64,000 nt of DNA from Siphonodentalium dalli (taxonomy: Eukaryota > Mollusca > Scaphopoda > Gadilida > Siphonodentaliidae), in assembly GCA_032622095.1 (NCBI GenBank), contig CP136069.1, forward strand, positions 39,038,194 to 39,102,193. Direction: 5' to 3'. Position 1 is the first letter of the stretch, and every line of letters begins with the position of its first letter. The notes under the pieces were generated by a model. It did no database searches and was not told the origin of the DNA. It saw only the letters and a list, made by a program, of their open reading frames with translations. Positions 34,761-45,993 of this stretch are shown here, one piece after another. A program made the position numbers and the translations under genes.

Positions 34761-35079
34761 TGAAATTTTTAATTTTAACATTTAAACATTTATTTACTCA
34801 ATTCACACAATCTGTGGCATATAATAACATTACACCTCTGACATGTCTGCCATGACTAGCATAATTTCAAATTCGACTTACTTATTAGTGTATTGTATTA
34901 TCAAACATGTATGTTTCTGTCAAACATGCCCTCTACAGATATAAAGAAATAAATAGTGCATGCTTACTATAGAGGAAATAGCTGGATTCCATCAAAATGT
35001 ATCGAATAATCAGAGGTGAGATACTCAGCCATCGATATCTAAGGGTGGTACACTTGGTCATCTCAGCACCACATACGCC
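34761..35079. other. Non-coding stretch, nothing recognised
   Basis: AT-rich, possibly the 3' UTR of the LINE fragment; an AAATAAATAG at 34946-34955 could be its polyadenylation signal. Confidence 0.3.
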
Positions 35080-35595
35080 CTTTCTATACGCCCGTTTTGA
35101 AAAAACGGAACGTATTATGTTATTGGTTGGGACGTCTGTCCGTCCATTTGTCCGTTCGCTTTTTTTTGTTTGTTTCCGAATAATAAATTTAGTAAATCTG
35201 AACTGAATGGAATGAAATTTGGTATGTGAGTTTATTAGCCCAACATACAGGTTAAGTTAGAAATTGGGTTCCGCTCACCAATGTTTGCCGGCGTTATGAT
35301 ACTTGTCTACTTGGAATTTGCCGATTATTTTGGTTTCCGTATGATAACTTTAGTTTTAGTTAACTTATTGTTTTCAAATTTGGAATATGGATTACTCATA
35401 TTCAAATACAGGTAAGTTCGAATTTGAGTTCCGTCCGCCTATTTTAACCGGGGTTATGGTCCTTGTTGACTTTTAATTTGACGATTATGTTGGTTTGCGG
35501 GTGATAGCTTGGCATATGGATTACTCGTTGTGGTCCTTTGTTGAAATTACCACGGGCTTATTTTGCCACGCCATAGCGATGCTCTTATTTACATA
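35080..35595 (+). mobile_element. Dispersed repeat with GTCTGTCCGTCC leader and internal units
   Basis: The leader ACGGAACGTATTATGTTATT is followed by GACGTCTGTCCGTCCATTTG. Three imperfect units of 130-150 bases then recur (AAATTTGGxATxTG, CAGGTAAGTT, GGGTTCCG, GTTATGATACTTG) and the end is ACGGGCTTATTTTGCC. Same style as 33530-34230. Confidence 0.6.
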
Positions 35596-36959
35596 ATGAA
35601 TTCACCAATTCAGTTATAGAATTATACATTGTAATGTTGTCTATTATTAATCTCGCGAGGGGGACTTATTTGAATATTTCTTAATAGAACTGCTCTTCGG
35701 TGAGAATTTATTAAAGAAATTGTTAAAGCAGTTCCCATTAACAGCTCTGTTTTATCAGGGAGCCGCAATGATGAATTATAATTTTCGCTAAACATAGTAG
35801 AGCTTGACGACCACCTTTATTACATTGAGATGGTAATAAGGAATCAACTCAGGTAGGTCGTCAATTCTGAATATATAGTTTTATTGCACACTCAATGGCT
35901 TATGTGTGCTAAATACAGCAAAATGCAGAAGATTTCAAAACGTTCAATAAACAATTGTGTATTGTTCTTGAACAATACAAACCGATTACGTCAACGACAT
36001 CATTGGCGACGTCAACCCTAGCAGACAATTGCTTCACTAAATTATACGTAAGCACACGTTTGTGCAATTAAATAAGCAATATAGACCTGAATTTTAGTAT
36101 AGTGCAAGCCACACTCTTTACCATCGCGTCAGAACAAACTCGTTCAATAACGTTAACCATTGCAGTTCACACACATGTGTCGTTCTGTCAATATACTAGT
36201 GGAACAGCAGAGACCGGGAAAAAATCGGTCCAACCATGTCGGAGAGTAACAAACTGAAACACATATCAAATTCTTCGTCTCGATTGTTCACACACTTGTG
36301 TCGTTCTATATATATCCTATGTTTTGAACCAGTTAAAACAAGAAAACCATAGTCAGAAATGGTAACGCGCTCAAGTTCATATATTATATACCCATGATTG
36401 TAATTATAGAATATAAATTATATTGGTTTCGCGAATGACCAACTCAGAATTCCGTTAAAATAACAATAACAACCAGCACATAATTAACGAACCGGCGGCC
36501 GACTCGGCCGTCTCCGACCACAACCATCAGTGGGCTGCAGAACGAAAAATATCTATAAAAGTTGAAATATAAAACTTACAATTCATCTTTTAAATTTCTT
36601 TTATTGGTAATTGACACAGCTTGTCACAAACCAAAAATCAACATTATTGGCATAATAATGTAAAGGACAATAAACGAAATTGAAATTCCCAACTACACCT
36701 TTTACCGGACTCGGCCTCCTGGTCGCGCTGTTCGACTTTTAAACCGGAAAAACCAATTATCTATAAATAAAATGCCCATGGGACCACAGCTATCAAATAT
36801 TTGCAGAACAGTATACACGCGGCGGGCGCTAATGAGTGAAATTGGCCAGTAAACACGATACAATAGTAACGAGAACCGCGCTCCCTACAGTTAACGTTGC
36901 GAGTTATATGACGTCATTATGTGATCGGATCTAAACATAAGTCTCAAGTGCCATAATTT
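35596..36959. other. Non-coding stretch, one dispersed-repeat piece
   Basis: 35600-35670 resembles 43075-43150 (TTATAxAATTATACATTG, GTCTATTATT). Otherwise no feature is supported. Confidence 0.45.
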
Positions 36960-37676
36960 TTTAATATATATATCTTTATTTTCCTCCATATAATGAAGAG
37001 ATGTCAAATACAATCACGAAAATTTAACATATATACAATTAGAAAACATGACCACACAAAAAGTATAAATATGTCATATCTATACAAATAACAATTAGAA
37101 TAATAACAAAACACACGCAGCATCTATTTACATAATTTCATTCTCATGCACACCTACGCCTACCATTGCATTAGTTATAGGCATACACATAGTCCTTCTG
37201 TCTGACACGCACATACAGACGACGTCCCCATACACGACACATGCATACATATATACATACATACATACACACATACATATATACATTCATACATACATAC
37301 ACATACAAAACATACCTCAATTCACACACACATTAAAATACTTACAAACATATATATATACATATATATATATATATACACACACATACATATATACATA
37401 CACATACATACACATATATGTATATATGTATGTAATGCATATTTTAATACAAGCAACATCTCAGACATCCCTTACACACCTACACATGTCAGCATACATG
37501 AACAATACAAACATAAATGTACGTTATTACGTGCACACAGCTACCACTCACCAGATATACAAAGTTACACGGGCGTCAAGGCACGTAGATTGGACGGACA
37601 GACATAACTATAAATAGATGACATCATAGATAATCATACAGTCAAGTAGACATATATTTTAGTTAAGCATCATTCA
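36960..37676 (-). repeat. LINE 3' UTR region filled with CA/TA and ACAT microsatellites
   Basis: Lies downstream (minus strand) of the 338-codon frame. 37230-37440 is almost entirely ACAT, CATA and TA repeats. An AATAAA on the minus strand at about 36974-36979 may be the polyadenylation signal of the element. Confidence 0.55.
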
Positions 37677-38693
37677 TTAGGGTATGGTTACTGAAACCAT
37701 TGGTGTTTGTTCGATTCTACGATAGGCTTTCCATAAGCAAAATGTGCTATTTACCATGAAGTTTGTGAACAGGTCTGGCTCTTCAATTTCGTCGAACAAA
37801 TCCGGCGGACGTGCAGTTAAAAATACTTCCAGTTGTGTACGCGGATTGTAGCTATCCATTTTAAGTGAGCATGGAATACCGAAGAGATTTAGTAATTCAT
37901 ACCATATGTCATTTCTAAGTTCCAGAATCATAGGACAATGTATGATTACATGTAAGGGCAGATCGTCAAACTCCGCACAACATCTGCAGTTACAATGTGT
38001 CTGTTCGGTACAGGCTATTATGTTTGCAACAGTTAGGTATGCCGCCTTGTTTGTCGGAAACTTGCGACAGGACTTCCACAGGCACGACAGTGAGAGTGTA
38101 GGGTGAATACTATGGAAACGGTGGAGTGTTGGATCCGCGTTTCCAGAGAGTTCCCAGATTGAGTTAGAGGTTTCGACGATTGCATTTCGAACGATTTGCT
38201 TCCATGATGACCTTTCCGGAAATGCACATTTTGATACATACTTTGTTAAATAATGCATAAGTCGGTGATTTGCAAGGACATCTGCGATATCGGCAATGAA
38301 TGAATCGGCTGATACGCCGGAGATAAAGTATGAGTGTAGCCTAAGTAAAAATACAGATTTCGCTGCCTTGTCTGTAGATAAATGACATAGACTGCCCAGA
38401 AGTAGGAGTTTTTTCTTATCCACAAAGCTTTTGACATTGCCGATACCCAGGAGTCCTTCCACTACATTTGTGCGCGTGTGCATACGAAGACCTTGTATTT
38501 TCTTTAGACAAAAACGGTGAGATCTTTCCAATGATAGGGTGTCTGAGTCTGACATGCCACATAATAGTTCACACCCAAATAGGCCTCGTGGCACAATGAT
38601 TGATATACAGGCTTCAAGTGCTCTGAACAAATACTTGTCATGGTCACGGCCATTTTCCAGCTGTGTTCCTTTTTTCGTACAGAAGTGACACAA
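37677..38693 (-). CDS. LINE reverse-transcriptase protein, C-terminal 338 residues
   Basis: Longest open frame of the window, and part of a LINE rather than a host gene. Residues 20-75 read RALEACISIIVPRGLFGCEL, then LSLERSHRF and LKKIQGL, the RT-distal thumb/linker of LINE polyproteins (YGxELW...LExxQRxFLKxIQGL). After a helical middle part a zinc-binding cluster NCRCC with H-x-x-x-HC (residues 247-267) closes the protein, like the CxC...H...C of the two other fragments at 27.7 and 44.1 kb. The catalytic YxDD region should lie upstream but is not readable above 38700, where the sequence becomes the dispersed 38590-38930 block. An open frame this long without stops implies recent activity or assembly from a young copy. 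The ATG at 38693 is only the first Met in the open stretch. Confidence 0.8.
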   Translation of the reverse strand: MCHFCTKKGTQLENGRDHDKYLFRALEACISIIVPRGLFGCELLCGMSDSDTLSLERSHRFCLKKIQGLRMHTRTNVVEGLLGIGNVKSFVDKKKLLLLGSLCHLSTDKAAKSVFLLRLHSYFISGVSADSFIADIADVLANHRLMHYLTKYVSKCAFPERSSWKQIVRNAIVETSNSIWELSGNADPTLHRFHSIHPTLSLSCLWKSCRKFPTNKAAYLTVANIIACTEQTHCNCRCCAEFDDLPLHVIIHCPMILELRNDIWYELLNLFGIPCSLKMDSYNPRTQLEVFLTARPPDLFDEIEEPDLFTNFMVNSTFCLWKAYRRIEQTPMVSVTIP

Positions 38694-38930
38694 ACGCTAT
38701 TTATTTCTACCATATCAGGAATAGACTAACACGGAACGCTCTTTTCTGTTTCATGTCGTGCAAACGCCTGTTTGTTTGGGGCCCCAAACACCGTATTCAA
38801 CGTTGTGTGACTTAAATAATGCCCATAGAAAGGCAGTTCAAGTGTTTATGGACCTATTTCGATAATCGGGAAAAATTCCAAAGTGAATAATACTAGTGTA
38901 TTTTGGAGCGTATACTGCCATGTGGCTTTA
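38694..38930 (-). repeat. Dispersed block, copy 3
   Basis: Matches 480-720 and 11690-11860 (GATATGG with ATAAATAxxxxCGTT, the ACTTGAACTGCCTTTCT block and CACATGGCxxTA). It is continuous with the LINE frame below 38693, so it belongs to the element or marks a deletion junction in it. Confidence 0.55.
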
Positions 38931-38934
38931 AACA

Positions 38935-39601
38935 AAAAAAAACAAAAAAATTTAATTGACATTCAAATGGCATTTTTTACAACTCAATACAATATATCCA
39001 TCACAAATTTGACAGCTGTACAACAATAGCTGCGAGATATACCCCCCCCCCCTCCCCCGCCAAAAAAAACATATATACCCCCATGACAAAAGAGCGACTA
39101 TTGTTCTGAACTATAATGAAAATGTCAACGCCTTGTGTGTCCAAAAATACATTTCCAGGACTTGACCTTCATGTGATATGTCGCTGTCGTTTCAAAATTG
39201 ACAACGTACCTATAGTTAGAAACCCTATATCATTATCGTTCTAATGATGTATAACTCTTAGCTCTACCCAGAATGTTTAGCGAACTCATTTCTGAGGACC
39301 AATAATTGGAATGGTTCCCTGAATACTGGCATTGTTCCAACATCCCGATCTATTTCTCGGTGATCATTTGCAAGCCCAATTAAAACATAACGAACGATGA
39401 GTATCACTTCTGGGTATGATAAGACAATCGACAGCACTCTGATTGATGTTCGCATTAATTGACGATAAACCTCGCCTGGCACAGTCCCTAGTAGTTTCTA
39501 AGTAGGGCGTAGCAGAAGGCCGACGATCCAGGAAATCCTCTCCGGGTTATCAACTCCAAAACCCTCATACAGACACCGTTCGTTCGGAGACCAGGATTGT
39601 C
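38935..39601. other. Low-complexity and non-coding stretch upstream of the signal-peptide exon
   Basis: A-rich (38932-38950) and C-rich (39042-39058) runs, then plain sequence. I see no convincing TATA box within 100 bases of 39602. Confidence 0.4.
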
Positions 39602-39662
39602 ATGGAACCAGGACTCCTGTATTTACTGACCGTTTGGTGTCAACTCCTGACGGTGGTTTCAG
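39602..39662 (+). CDS. Signal-peptide exon, probably of the C-type lectin gene
   Basis: Starting at ATG 39602 (context GTCATGG, G at +4) the frame codes 20 residues: M-E-P-G then a hydrophobic core LLYLLTVW-C-QLLTVV and a final S, a typical secretory signal peptide. It ends one base into a codon at a strong donor, CAG|GTCAGT (GT at 39663-39664), so splice phase 1. The acceptors of both CTLD first-half exons, 44364 and 50844, are also phase 1. Joining to either gives a short linker and then the first CTLD cysteine. No other downstream exon in the window fits as well. The link across 4.7 kb (or 11 kb) is inferred; transcript data would decide. Confidence 0.6.
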
Positions 39663-39861
39663 GTCAGTACAATAATGTAAATATTGTGATAATTTTCGGT
39701 TTATAAAACCAAAAGCAGCCATATTGGTATATACCATTGTGTGAAATATTTTGAATTAAATTCATTAAACATACATATGGCGTGAGTAGCTTCTAAGCAT
39801 CAATGTTGGCAGACGATCGACATGCCAATCATATCATTTTGGTTTAGATCGTAGTATTTAA

Positions 39862-40025
39862 TGCAGGGATGGGTCCATTACTTCACAAAGTAATGGCATT
39901 GCAATTACTTTACATTTTCTGCATTATAATTGTCATTAATTTTAAAATGAGAAGTAATGCATTACCATTACTGTCACTTTCAAAAGTAATGTATTACCAT
40001 TACCAATACTTTCGGTGTGTTAGAT
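39862..40025. mobile_element. Small hAT-like non-autonomous element
   Basis: Begins CAGGGATGGGTCCATTAC, resembling the CAGGGATGGGC ends of hAT elements, followed by many AGTAATG / CATTACTT words in both orientations. The right terminus is not found, so the end is approximate. Confidence 0.45.
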
Positions 40026-40124
40026 TTAAAATTAAAAAATAAAAACTGTGTGACCTACCCAAACATTACACCGACCCTAATGTTTTTATTGAATGTTATG
40101 TTCTTATATAAATTACTAGCTGGA

Positions 40125-40405
40125 GCCTTTGTTCGTCGATGTGGGACAGACTTGCGACTTAGCTATTTTTAGATTGAACTCCTTGCTCAATATAACAAGA
40201 CAGATAGTATTTTTATTTTTATTTTAATTAAATTGATTTGCTTGTAAATCAAATTTATAAACATCTAACGCCGTTGTAACATCCGCCAGGGTACCCCGAG
40301 TCACCGCATCAAATTTGGTTGAAATCGGTCCATGGATCTGGGAATAAAATCGCGAACAAACAGACGGACAAACATATAGACAGACAAACAACTGCTAAGT
40401 GTTTT
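40125..40405 (+). repeat. Dispersed repeat, copy c
   Basis: Same family as 26760-27080 and 41165-41420: GAACTCCTTGCTCAA, AACGCCGTTGTAAC, CCAGGGTACCCCGAGTCACC, GAAATCGGTCCATGG, ending in AGACGGACAAACATATAGAC. Confidence 0.7.
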
Positions 40406-41164
40406 GTTTCTTATACTTTTCGATAAATTTGAATTTGTCACAAATTGTCCGACTAGAAAGAAGTTGAGGGGCAATTTGTTACCAAATTAGTCAACATATC
40501 ATAGGGTAATTTTCAGCTTACCAGCCAAATGAAAAAGGCTAATTGTTGCATCATGTGTATTGCACGTGCCTCATGAAAATACACAGAACCATCCGTCCGT
40601 TTTACGTTGAAAGCCAGTAGGAACGATCGTAATTGAAAAGCTCTTTAGTATCTACCGCATTGCGAAGTAAAAGCACTGCAACTCTTTGTCAGAGACTATC
40701 GTTAGAACCTTTGGTTGTCTGACAAAAGGTATTCAAAGTTGTGCTTTTGATCATCAGAACCTTCTATTAAAGTCATGTGGAACACTCCACTCAGGCCCTG
40801 GGCAGTCTGTGCTAACAAACAGTCAGATGCATATTGTTACCGAGTTTAATTTCTCGAAACGATTGCGGTCTGCTCCCACAATTATGTCACACTGCGCTTC
40901 GTTGATCGTTTCGATTGGACACTTTTTTCTTGGTGCTACTACATGTAGTAGTTAATTCTGAATGGCGTTTCTGACGTGAAATCCCGCGATTTTGGGAAAT
41001 AAAAAGCATAAGACATGTAATCAGGCTCACTATTTATATCTGGGTATGTAGTTAATATAACTTAGACTGTTTGGTGAGATGATCGTAAAGGTTATTTTTC
41101 AAAAATGGTATACCCGCATTGACAGAAACATCATCGTTATACAAGCTGAAACATTTGTAATCAG
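40406..41164. other. Non-coding stretch, nothing recognised
   Basis: One 89-codon plus frame (40686-40955) has no signal peptide or domain that I recognise and is probably chance. Confidence 0.4.
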
Positions 41165-41366
41165 CGACAGATGGGCCTGCCTGAGATTGAGCTCCTTGCT
41201 AAAATTAACAAAAAAAATTCAGATTATTTCATATTTTTTTTAAATATTTTTTATTACTAATTTTTTTTAATTCAAAATGTCTAAAAACTAACGCCGTTAT
41301 AACCTCCGCCAGGGTAAGCCGAGTCACCACACCAAATTGGTTGAAAACAGTCCAGGGGTCTGGGAG

Positions 41367-41410
<44 letters not shown>
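41165..41410 (+). repeat. Dispersed repeat, copy d, ending in a TA microsatellite
   Basis: GAGCTCCTTGCTAAA, AACGCCGTTATAAC, GAGTCACCACACC and GGTCTGGGAGAACA, followed by a TA run (41370-41409) at the position where copy c has the AGACAGAC tail. Confidence 0.7.
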
Positions 41411-41411
<1 letters not shown>

Positions 41412-42105
41412 TATGCAGCGAAAGAAATGAGGGAATGTTTACAATCGTGCATAATTTAGACCTTGTATTTGGTGAAATGGTACAATCGGCGTGGCTGGAC
41501 TCTTCGATAACATTTGTTGACTGCTACGTTCTTTCAGTGTGCAGTGTTACTGTGCACTCACCTATCAGTTTGATGCGCTGAAATAAATACACCATAATGA
41601 TATTCGTGGGCTCCATGGCAGAATTTGATTATTTTCTGGTATTTAAAACGTACCGATTGTACTTTAAAGATACGGATAACCTTCGCGATGAGTATTGCTG
41701 TTAATATAGTCACACCATAGCAGAATGAATATTAAAATATAGACAAATTTCTTATACCAATCATAAATATCGCATAAATAGCATAATATTGTCAAGATCG
41801 TACGCATGCAGTGTTCGTTAACAAAAGCTATGTTGTGTTATTGTACAGTGAGTAAAGAGTGCGATAAAACACCCAACACCGGGGAGATACCACCAATTTA
41901 CAACATACATGTACACCACTATTGCTCTTGTTAATACTCGTCCCTAAATATTTTGGTGTTGAATGGGTCACATTGAACCAATCTTCCCAGGCCATGCGCA
42001 CGGGTGTAGATATCAAACAATATGTGATCCTCCGTAGGATAGGGTATCATATAATATGTGATCCTCGTCTCAGGAGTCAGTCGTGGCTCAATGAAGGCAG
42101 GATGA

Positions 42106-42172
42106 TATATCAAAATGAGAGGATATGGTGATCCCATGAAAAGGGGATCACCATATACTCTCATTTTGATAT
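42106..42172. repeat. Near-perfect 30-base hairpin
   Basis: ATATCAAAATGAGAGGATAT plus GGTGATCCC is inverted after a seven-base loop (ATGAAAA). The word AATATGTGATCCT occurs three times nearby (42023, 42054, 42169). Confidence 0.8.
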
Positions 42173-42269
42173 GTGATCCTAAAATATGAAAATATTTTTA
42201 TTAACTAAATAACGGAGATATTTGAAGAAGTGTTTTTGACGAAATAACGGAAATATTTGAAGAAGTGTT

Positions 42270-42782
42270 TTAAAGGTACATGTACGTTTGGCCTTGGCGG
42301 TGGGTATCCTGTGAAAATATTTCCACCCGTCAAAAACCGCCACAAACAGAAAGAACATCAAAATGTAGACAGACTTTGTCCGTATACAAATAAGAAATAT
42401 CGCATAAACAGTATGTTGTTGTCATATGTTTGACCATTGTTATGTAAACAAAAGCATCAAAGGTTACTTTTCTGGTGTTTGTTTATATTATGATGGTAAA
42501 CATAAAGAGCGTTCTTTGTTGGTGAATTCCTGATATGGAATTAATAAAGAGCGTTTATGCCATTTGTGTGATTAGCCAGTATCATTGTGCTGTCTTCTGT
42601 AACACAATCAGGCTCTTAGGTAAAATATAGTAGGTCTTAAACTGGTCTTTGTGATAACATGCCATTTACGCGATGGTCATGGTATATATGAACGAAACTG
42701 TATACGTTTTAATGTTTTTCTGTTTACGGTGATTGGAACAAATATGAATATTTTCGACAACTAAGGCCTCACGTGCCTTTAA
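42270..42782. mobile_element. TTAA-flanked MITE, family 1, copy B
   Basis: TTAA at both borders (42270-42273 and 42779-42782). The ends TTAAAGGTACATGTACG and, inverted, TTAAAGGCACGTGAGGCC are weak TIRs. The body matches copy A (10415-10930) in reverse, with AAATAAxAGAGCGTTTAT and CGTCAAAAACCGCCA as landmarks. Just upstream, 42205-42268 is a 44-base tandem duplication (AAATAACGGAxATATTTGAA). Confidence 0.75.
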
Positions 42783-43064
42783 TCTCGATCTTCACCAGTT
42801 AACACGTCAAATAAAAGTTTCTCCACTGACTCGTGTCTGCAGCCTAATATTACACCATAGTATATGCTGTACTATATTCATTGATGGATACATGTAAATA
42901 TCCCGTGAACATGTCGTTTGTTAAACTTATATCTGAACACTATATGGTCGTTTCTTGCGCTCGATATCTGGACATTTCCTTCAAAAATATATTACTTCTT
43001 CTCTGAGTTTAATGTCTATCGTTAGTTTTCTTGAAAACTTGGATCTTTAACGTTATGTTAACTA

Positions 43065-43330
43065 TTTCTATATATACTGAATGGATTCTCCCACTCGGTT
43101 ATAAAATTATAAAATTATACATTGTGTTGGTCTATTATTCATTCGGAGGGGAGATCAGGTTATATGAGCAGACGGCAGAGAGACGAAAAGCTACCACACG
43201 TGGAGAAGAATTCATATTCATTGTTGGGAAATGTTTACATACGACCATATATAGGTTGAACTTATTGTCTCAACTTTGCATAAGGGAACTACTTGTCAAT
43301 GAGTATTTAAAATAGAAAGCGTTAATTGAG
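43065..43330 (+). repeat. Dispersed segment, copy 1, flanking the lectin exon
   Basis: ATGGATTCTCCCACTCGG and the following about 250 bases align with 44795-45060 on the same strand (ATGGATTCTCCCACTCAGG, GGxAAATGTT, AACTACTxGTCAATxAGTATTT). A weaker copy is at 35600. A 94-codon frame here is not conserved in the partner, so it is not considered coding. Confidence 0.6.
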
Positions 43331-43959
43331 ATGTGTTGCCGGCCTATCCGTATATATATGTAACTAACTCAAAATATCTATGCTTAGTCATCAGATAATT
43401 AAATGAAAATCACCATGTCCAATCACTGCAAACTACTATTATTTTGTTTCCATTCCCAAATGCCTAAAACAATTTAATATTCCGTTTCCCATTCCGAATT
43501 ATACCGTTCCGTTTTGCATTCCCTAATTTAATGACACCCGTTCAAACTTCCGGCATATTACATCAAAAGAAGTAAATGTCATAAAACCGTTTCGTATGGT
43601 ACCCTGATGGATTGGAAGACAAGAATTAATCATCTATGGAATACAAGGAGCTTAAATGGTAGAGATGTGTGACGTTTTCACGCGTATGGCCAACATGAGA
43701 CAAACAATTACATCACGTGTCATGCTATCCTCAGTGCTTGTGCATGGCAAACCTGGAGACATTTCACATCATATTTTTGTTTAAACATATTTTTATTATA
43801 ATATAGATGACGGATATAACATCATCCAGGATGGTATGTTGAGTATTGGTGTTGCTGTCAGTCCTATCATTCTGCTTTTAAAATTTAGCTGAGATAGTCA
43901 ACATTTGTAGCACACGTGAGGATCGCCAATATTTTCTGCAGAAAGAGGGCCTAGTTAAA
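43331..43959. other. Non-coding stretch, nothing recognised
   Basis: No supported element apart from a T/C-rich piece repeating TTCCGTTTCCCATTCCG-like words at 43480-43525. Confidence 0.4.
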
Positions 43960-44240
43960 TCGTTTCGTTGAAGAAATGTATGAATTAACAAAATGGAAAA
44001 TAATTTCATTGCGTCGATTCGATTATGATGATATCGCTGAGAGTAAGGAGGAAATTTTAGATATTATAAATTGGTGGGTTGAAATCTTGTCGAAAAGTTC
44101 GCCTCTTTCGGTTACATACAATGGGCACTCACAGAAATAATGAAAGGCATCTTTGACTTCGTATGCACATAGGCATTTAGAGATAAAATTGTTGGACATA
44201 TATGATTTGAGTACACTACAGTAATTGCGAATTCTGCAGA
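43960..44240 (-). pseudogene. LINE protein C-terminal zinc-knuckle fragment
   Basis: On the minus strand one frame reads NYCSVLKSYMSNNFISKCLC, then YEVKDAFHYFCECPLYVTER and LFDKIS before a stop. This is the same closing module as at 27.7 kb (CxC....V-x-x-AFHYFxEC) and is typical of the end of mollusc LINEs. It lies 90 bases upstream of the first lectin CTLD exon and is of opposite orientation, so the promoter-proximal sequence of that exon is transposon-derived. It is truncated on both sides. Confidence 0.85.
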
Positions 44241-44326
44241 TTCGCGCATATCATATCGATTACTGGAAACTTGTCTGGAACGGGGTGGCAACATCACATA
44301 GGATTGTTATATTAGTTATATATAGT

Positions 44327-44541
44327 ATGAAGCGTTATGTAATTATAATTATATTCGTCTTAGCATACATGCACTGTCCAGCACCAAACGCCATATACAA
44401 CCATAACACCAGGAGATGTTTCTGGTTGAGTAGGATTGGCAACCAGGCTGCTGGGCATATGTCGTGTGCGCAATATAACGGAAGTCTCTCCTTACCAGAA
44501 GACGAGACGGACATATCATTCATAACGAATAATATATACAC
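44327..44541 (+). CDS. C-type lectin, exon for first half of CTLD (set 1)
   Basis: Codes the N-terminal half of a C-type lectin-like domain: CPAPNAIYNHNTRRCFW, MSCAQYNG and LPEDETDISFI, with the three cysteines and the RCFW and SFI landmarks of this half. It ends at a strong donor, AC|GTAAGT (44542), splice phase 2. Two starts are possible. From ATG 44327 the first residues (M-K-R-Y-V-I-I-I-I-F-V-L-A) form a signal peptide by themselves. Alternatively the TATTCGTCTTAG acceptor at 44352-44363 makes this an internal exon beginning at 44364 in phase 1, matching the signal-peptide exon at 39602. The downstream partner in matching phase is 49281 (or 55992). The gene product would be a secreted lectin, possibly in immunity or biomineralisation as in related mollusc CTLDs (perlucin type); this role is inference. 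Confidence 0.85.
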
Positions 44542-44794
44542 GTAAGTCTATGCGACCAGAGAACATTGCTCAATTCTTGATTGTGTGTGGACATATATAT
44601 GCACGTGTGTGGTTTATTCATTTATACATGCATATGTTCAAAGGAAGGTCGCAAGCAATAACTGACAGCGGGACGAAGTAATTTGGAAGGGCACATCAAA
44701 ATAGATGCTCAGTATACAATGGTGAAAATGTACATGTACATAATCAAAATAATATCGGTAAGCCGCAAATCGCCATTATAGTTAACCCGTACTA

Positions 44795-45060
44795 TAGTAA
44801 ATGGATTCTCCCACTCAGGTACAAAAGTGTACAATGTGATGTTCACGCATTCATCAGGACGAGTTTTCAGGAAAAATAAGCAGATGACAGATAATACAAG
44901 TACAGAAGGAGTCCTGATTATTGGGAGGAAATGTTGAGATAAAAAGTTCAACAAACGACATACAACCTATAGTTGAACTTAATATCTGAACATTTCCTAA
45001 GGAAACTACTGGTCAATTAGTATTTGGTATAGAAAGGTTAAAATGAGTGTTTTCGGTCTC
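44795..45060 (+). repeat. Dispersed segment, copy 2, in the lectin intron
   Basis: Partner of 43065-43330. The two copies bracket the CTLD exon at 44327-44541 at about 1.73 kb distance, as expected of a tandem duplication of the area or of two insertions of one element. Confidence 0.6.
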
Positions 45061-45344
45061 AATATATAAATTTATCTAACCACTCGCTGCAGTTCTTTGC
45101 AGTCAGTGAATATCAATCAAAATTGTCCGAATCTACAGAATATCATTTTCAGCCCCATGTATTTCCGAAGAAAACCTGGGAAGAACTTTAAGGGTCAGAT
45201 GCACGTTTAGCCAAAATGTCCTGGTATTTCTACATGGATTTTCTCAAAATCTGTCAGGAATTTATGTGTGAAATTTGGTGCAAGCAATTATTGTGATACA
45301 ATATTTAAGAACGTCGAACAATTGGTTATTATAATCTCATTTAC

Positions 45345-45993
45345 TTAAAGGGGTACTGTACACCAATTTCAATAAATTCCCGGTAACAATAGCGATCTAA
45401 TATGAATATTATATTTTAAAATAACTAATTTGAGTCGACGATGTCTACTCAAAACGTTTCGGTTAACAGGCTATCGTAAAAGTTAAATTGAATTATTTAA
45501 TATAAATTAATTTATGGCTGGAGTCATAAAATGGTGAATTATGCCATTACGAGTTACCGTTCTTGAAATCGCATCTGCTGCGTGTCTTTTATTGACGACC
45601 GTTCGCGAACATTATTGAGTTGCAAACAAAACATTGTTGCAAAAGGAAGGCCCGTTATAACCGATTCGGAAAAAAGGAGAAAGAAACAAGAGCCATAAAG
45701 CGTCAACCACTTTTATAGGTGGTGAGATTATTCAATGGAAGAGATTGAATGCATCCATCGAATCTGTGAGCAATGACCTTCCGGTTCTTCCTGAGACCTG
45801 CGTCTTCTCCGGTGAAGGTAAAAAACATGGCGCGTAGTTTGAAATCATAATATATTTCTTTCCATGATCAATATTTTCTTCGCTAAATTAGGTTTATACG
45901 AAACTCATATAACACGAACACAATCTAACTTTAAAGTTATTTCAATGGGAGTAAAACAAAACTTGCCTATCTCTGTGTACAGTACCCCTTTAA
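45345..45993. mobile_element. TTAA-flanked MITE, family 2, copy B (in lectin intron)
   Basis: TTAAAGGGGTACTGTACACC at the left and GTGTACAGTACCCCTTTAA at the right, TTAA at both borders. Same family as 11973-12563, with the middle part different. Small frames inside are not conserved. Confidence 0.85.

Noticed and set aside
40686-40955. 89-codon frame between the repeats
   Set aside because: No domain, no signal peptide, no splice logic; probably chance.
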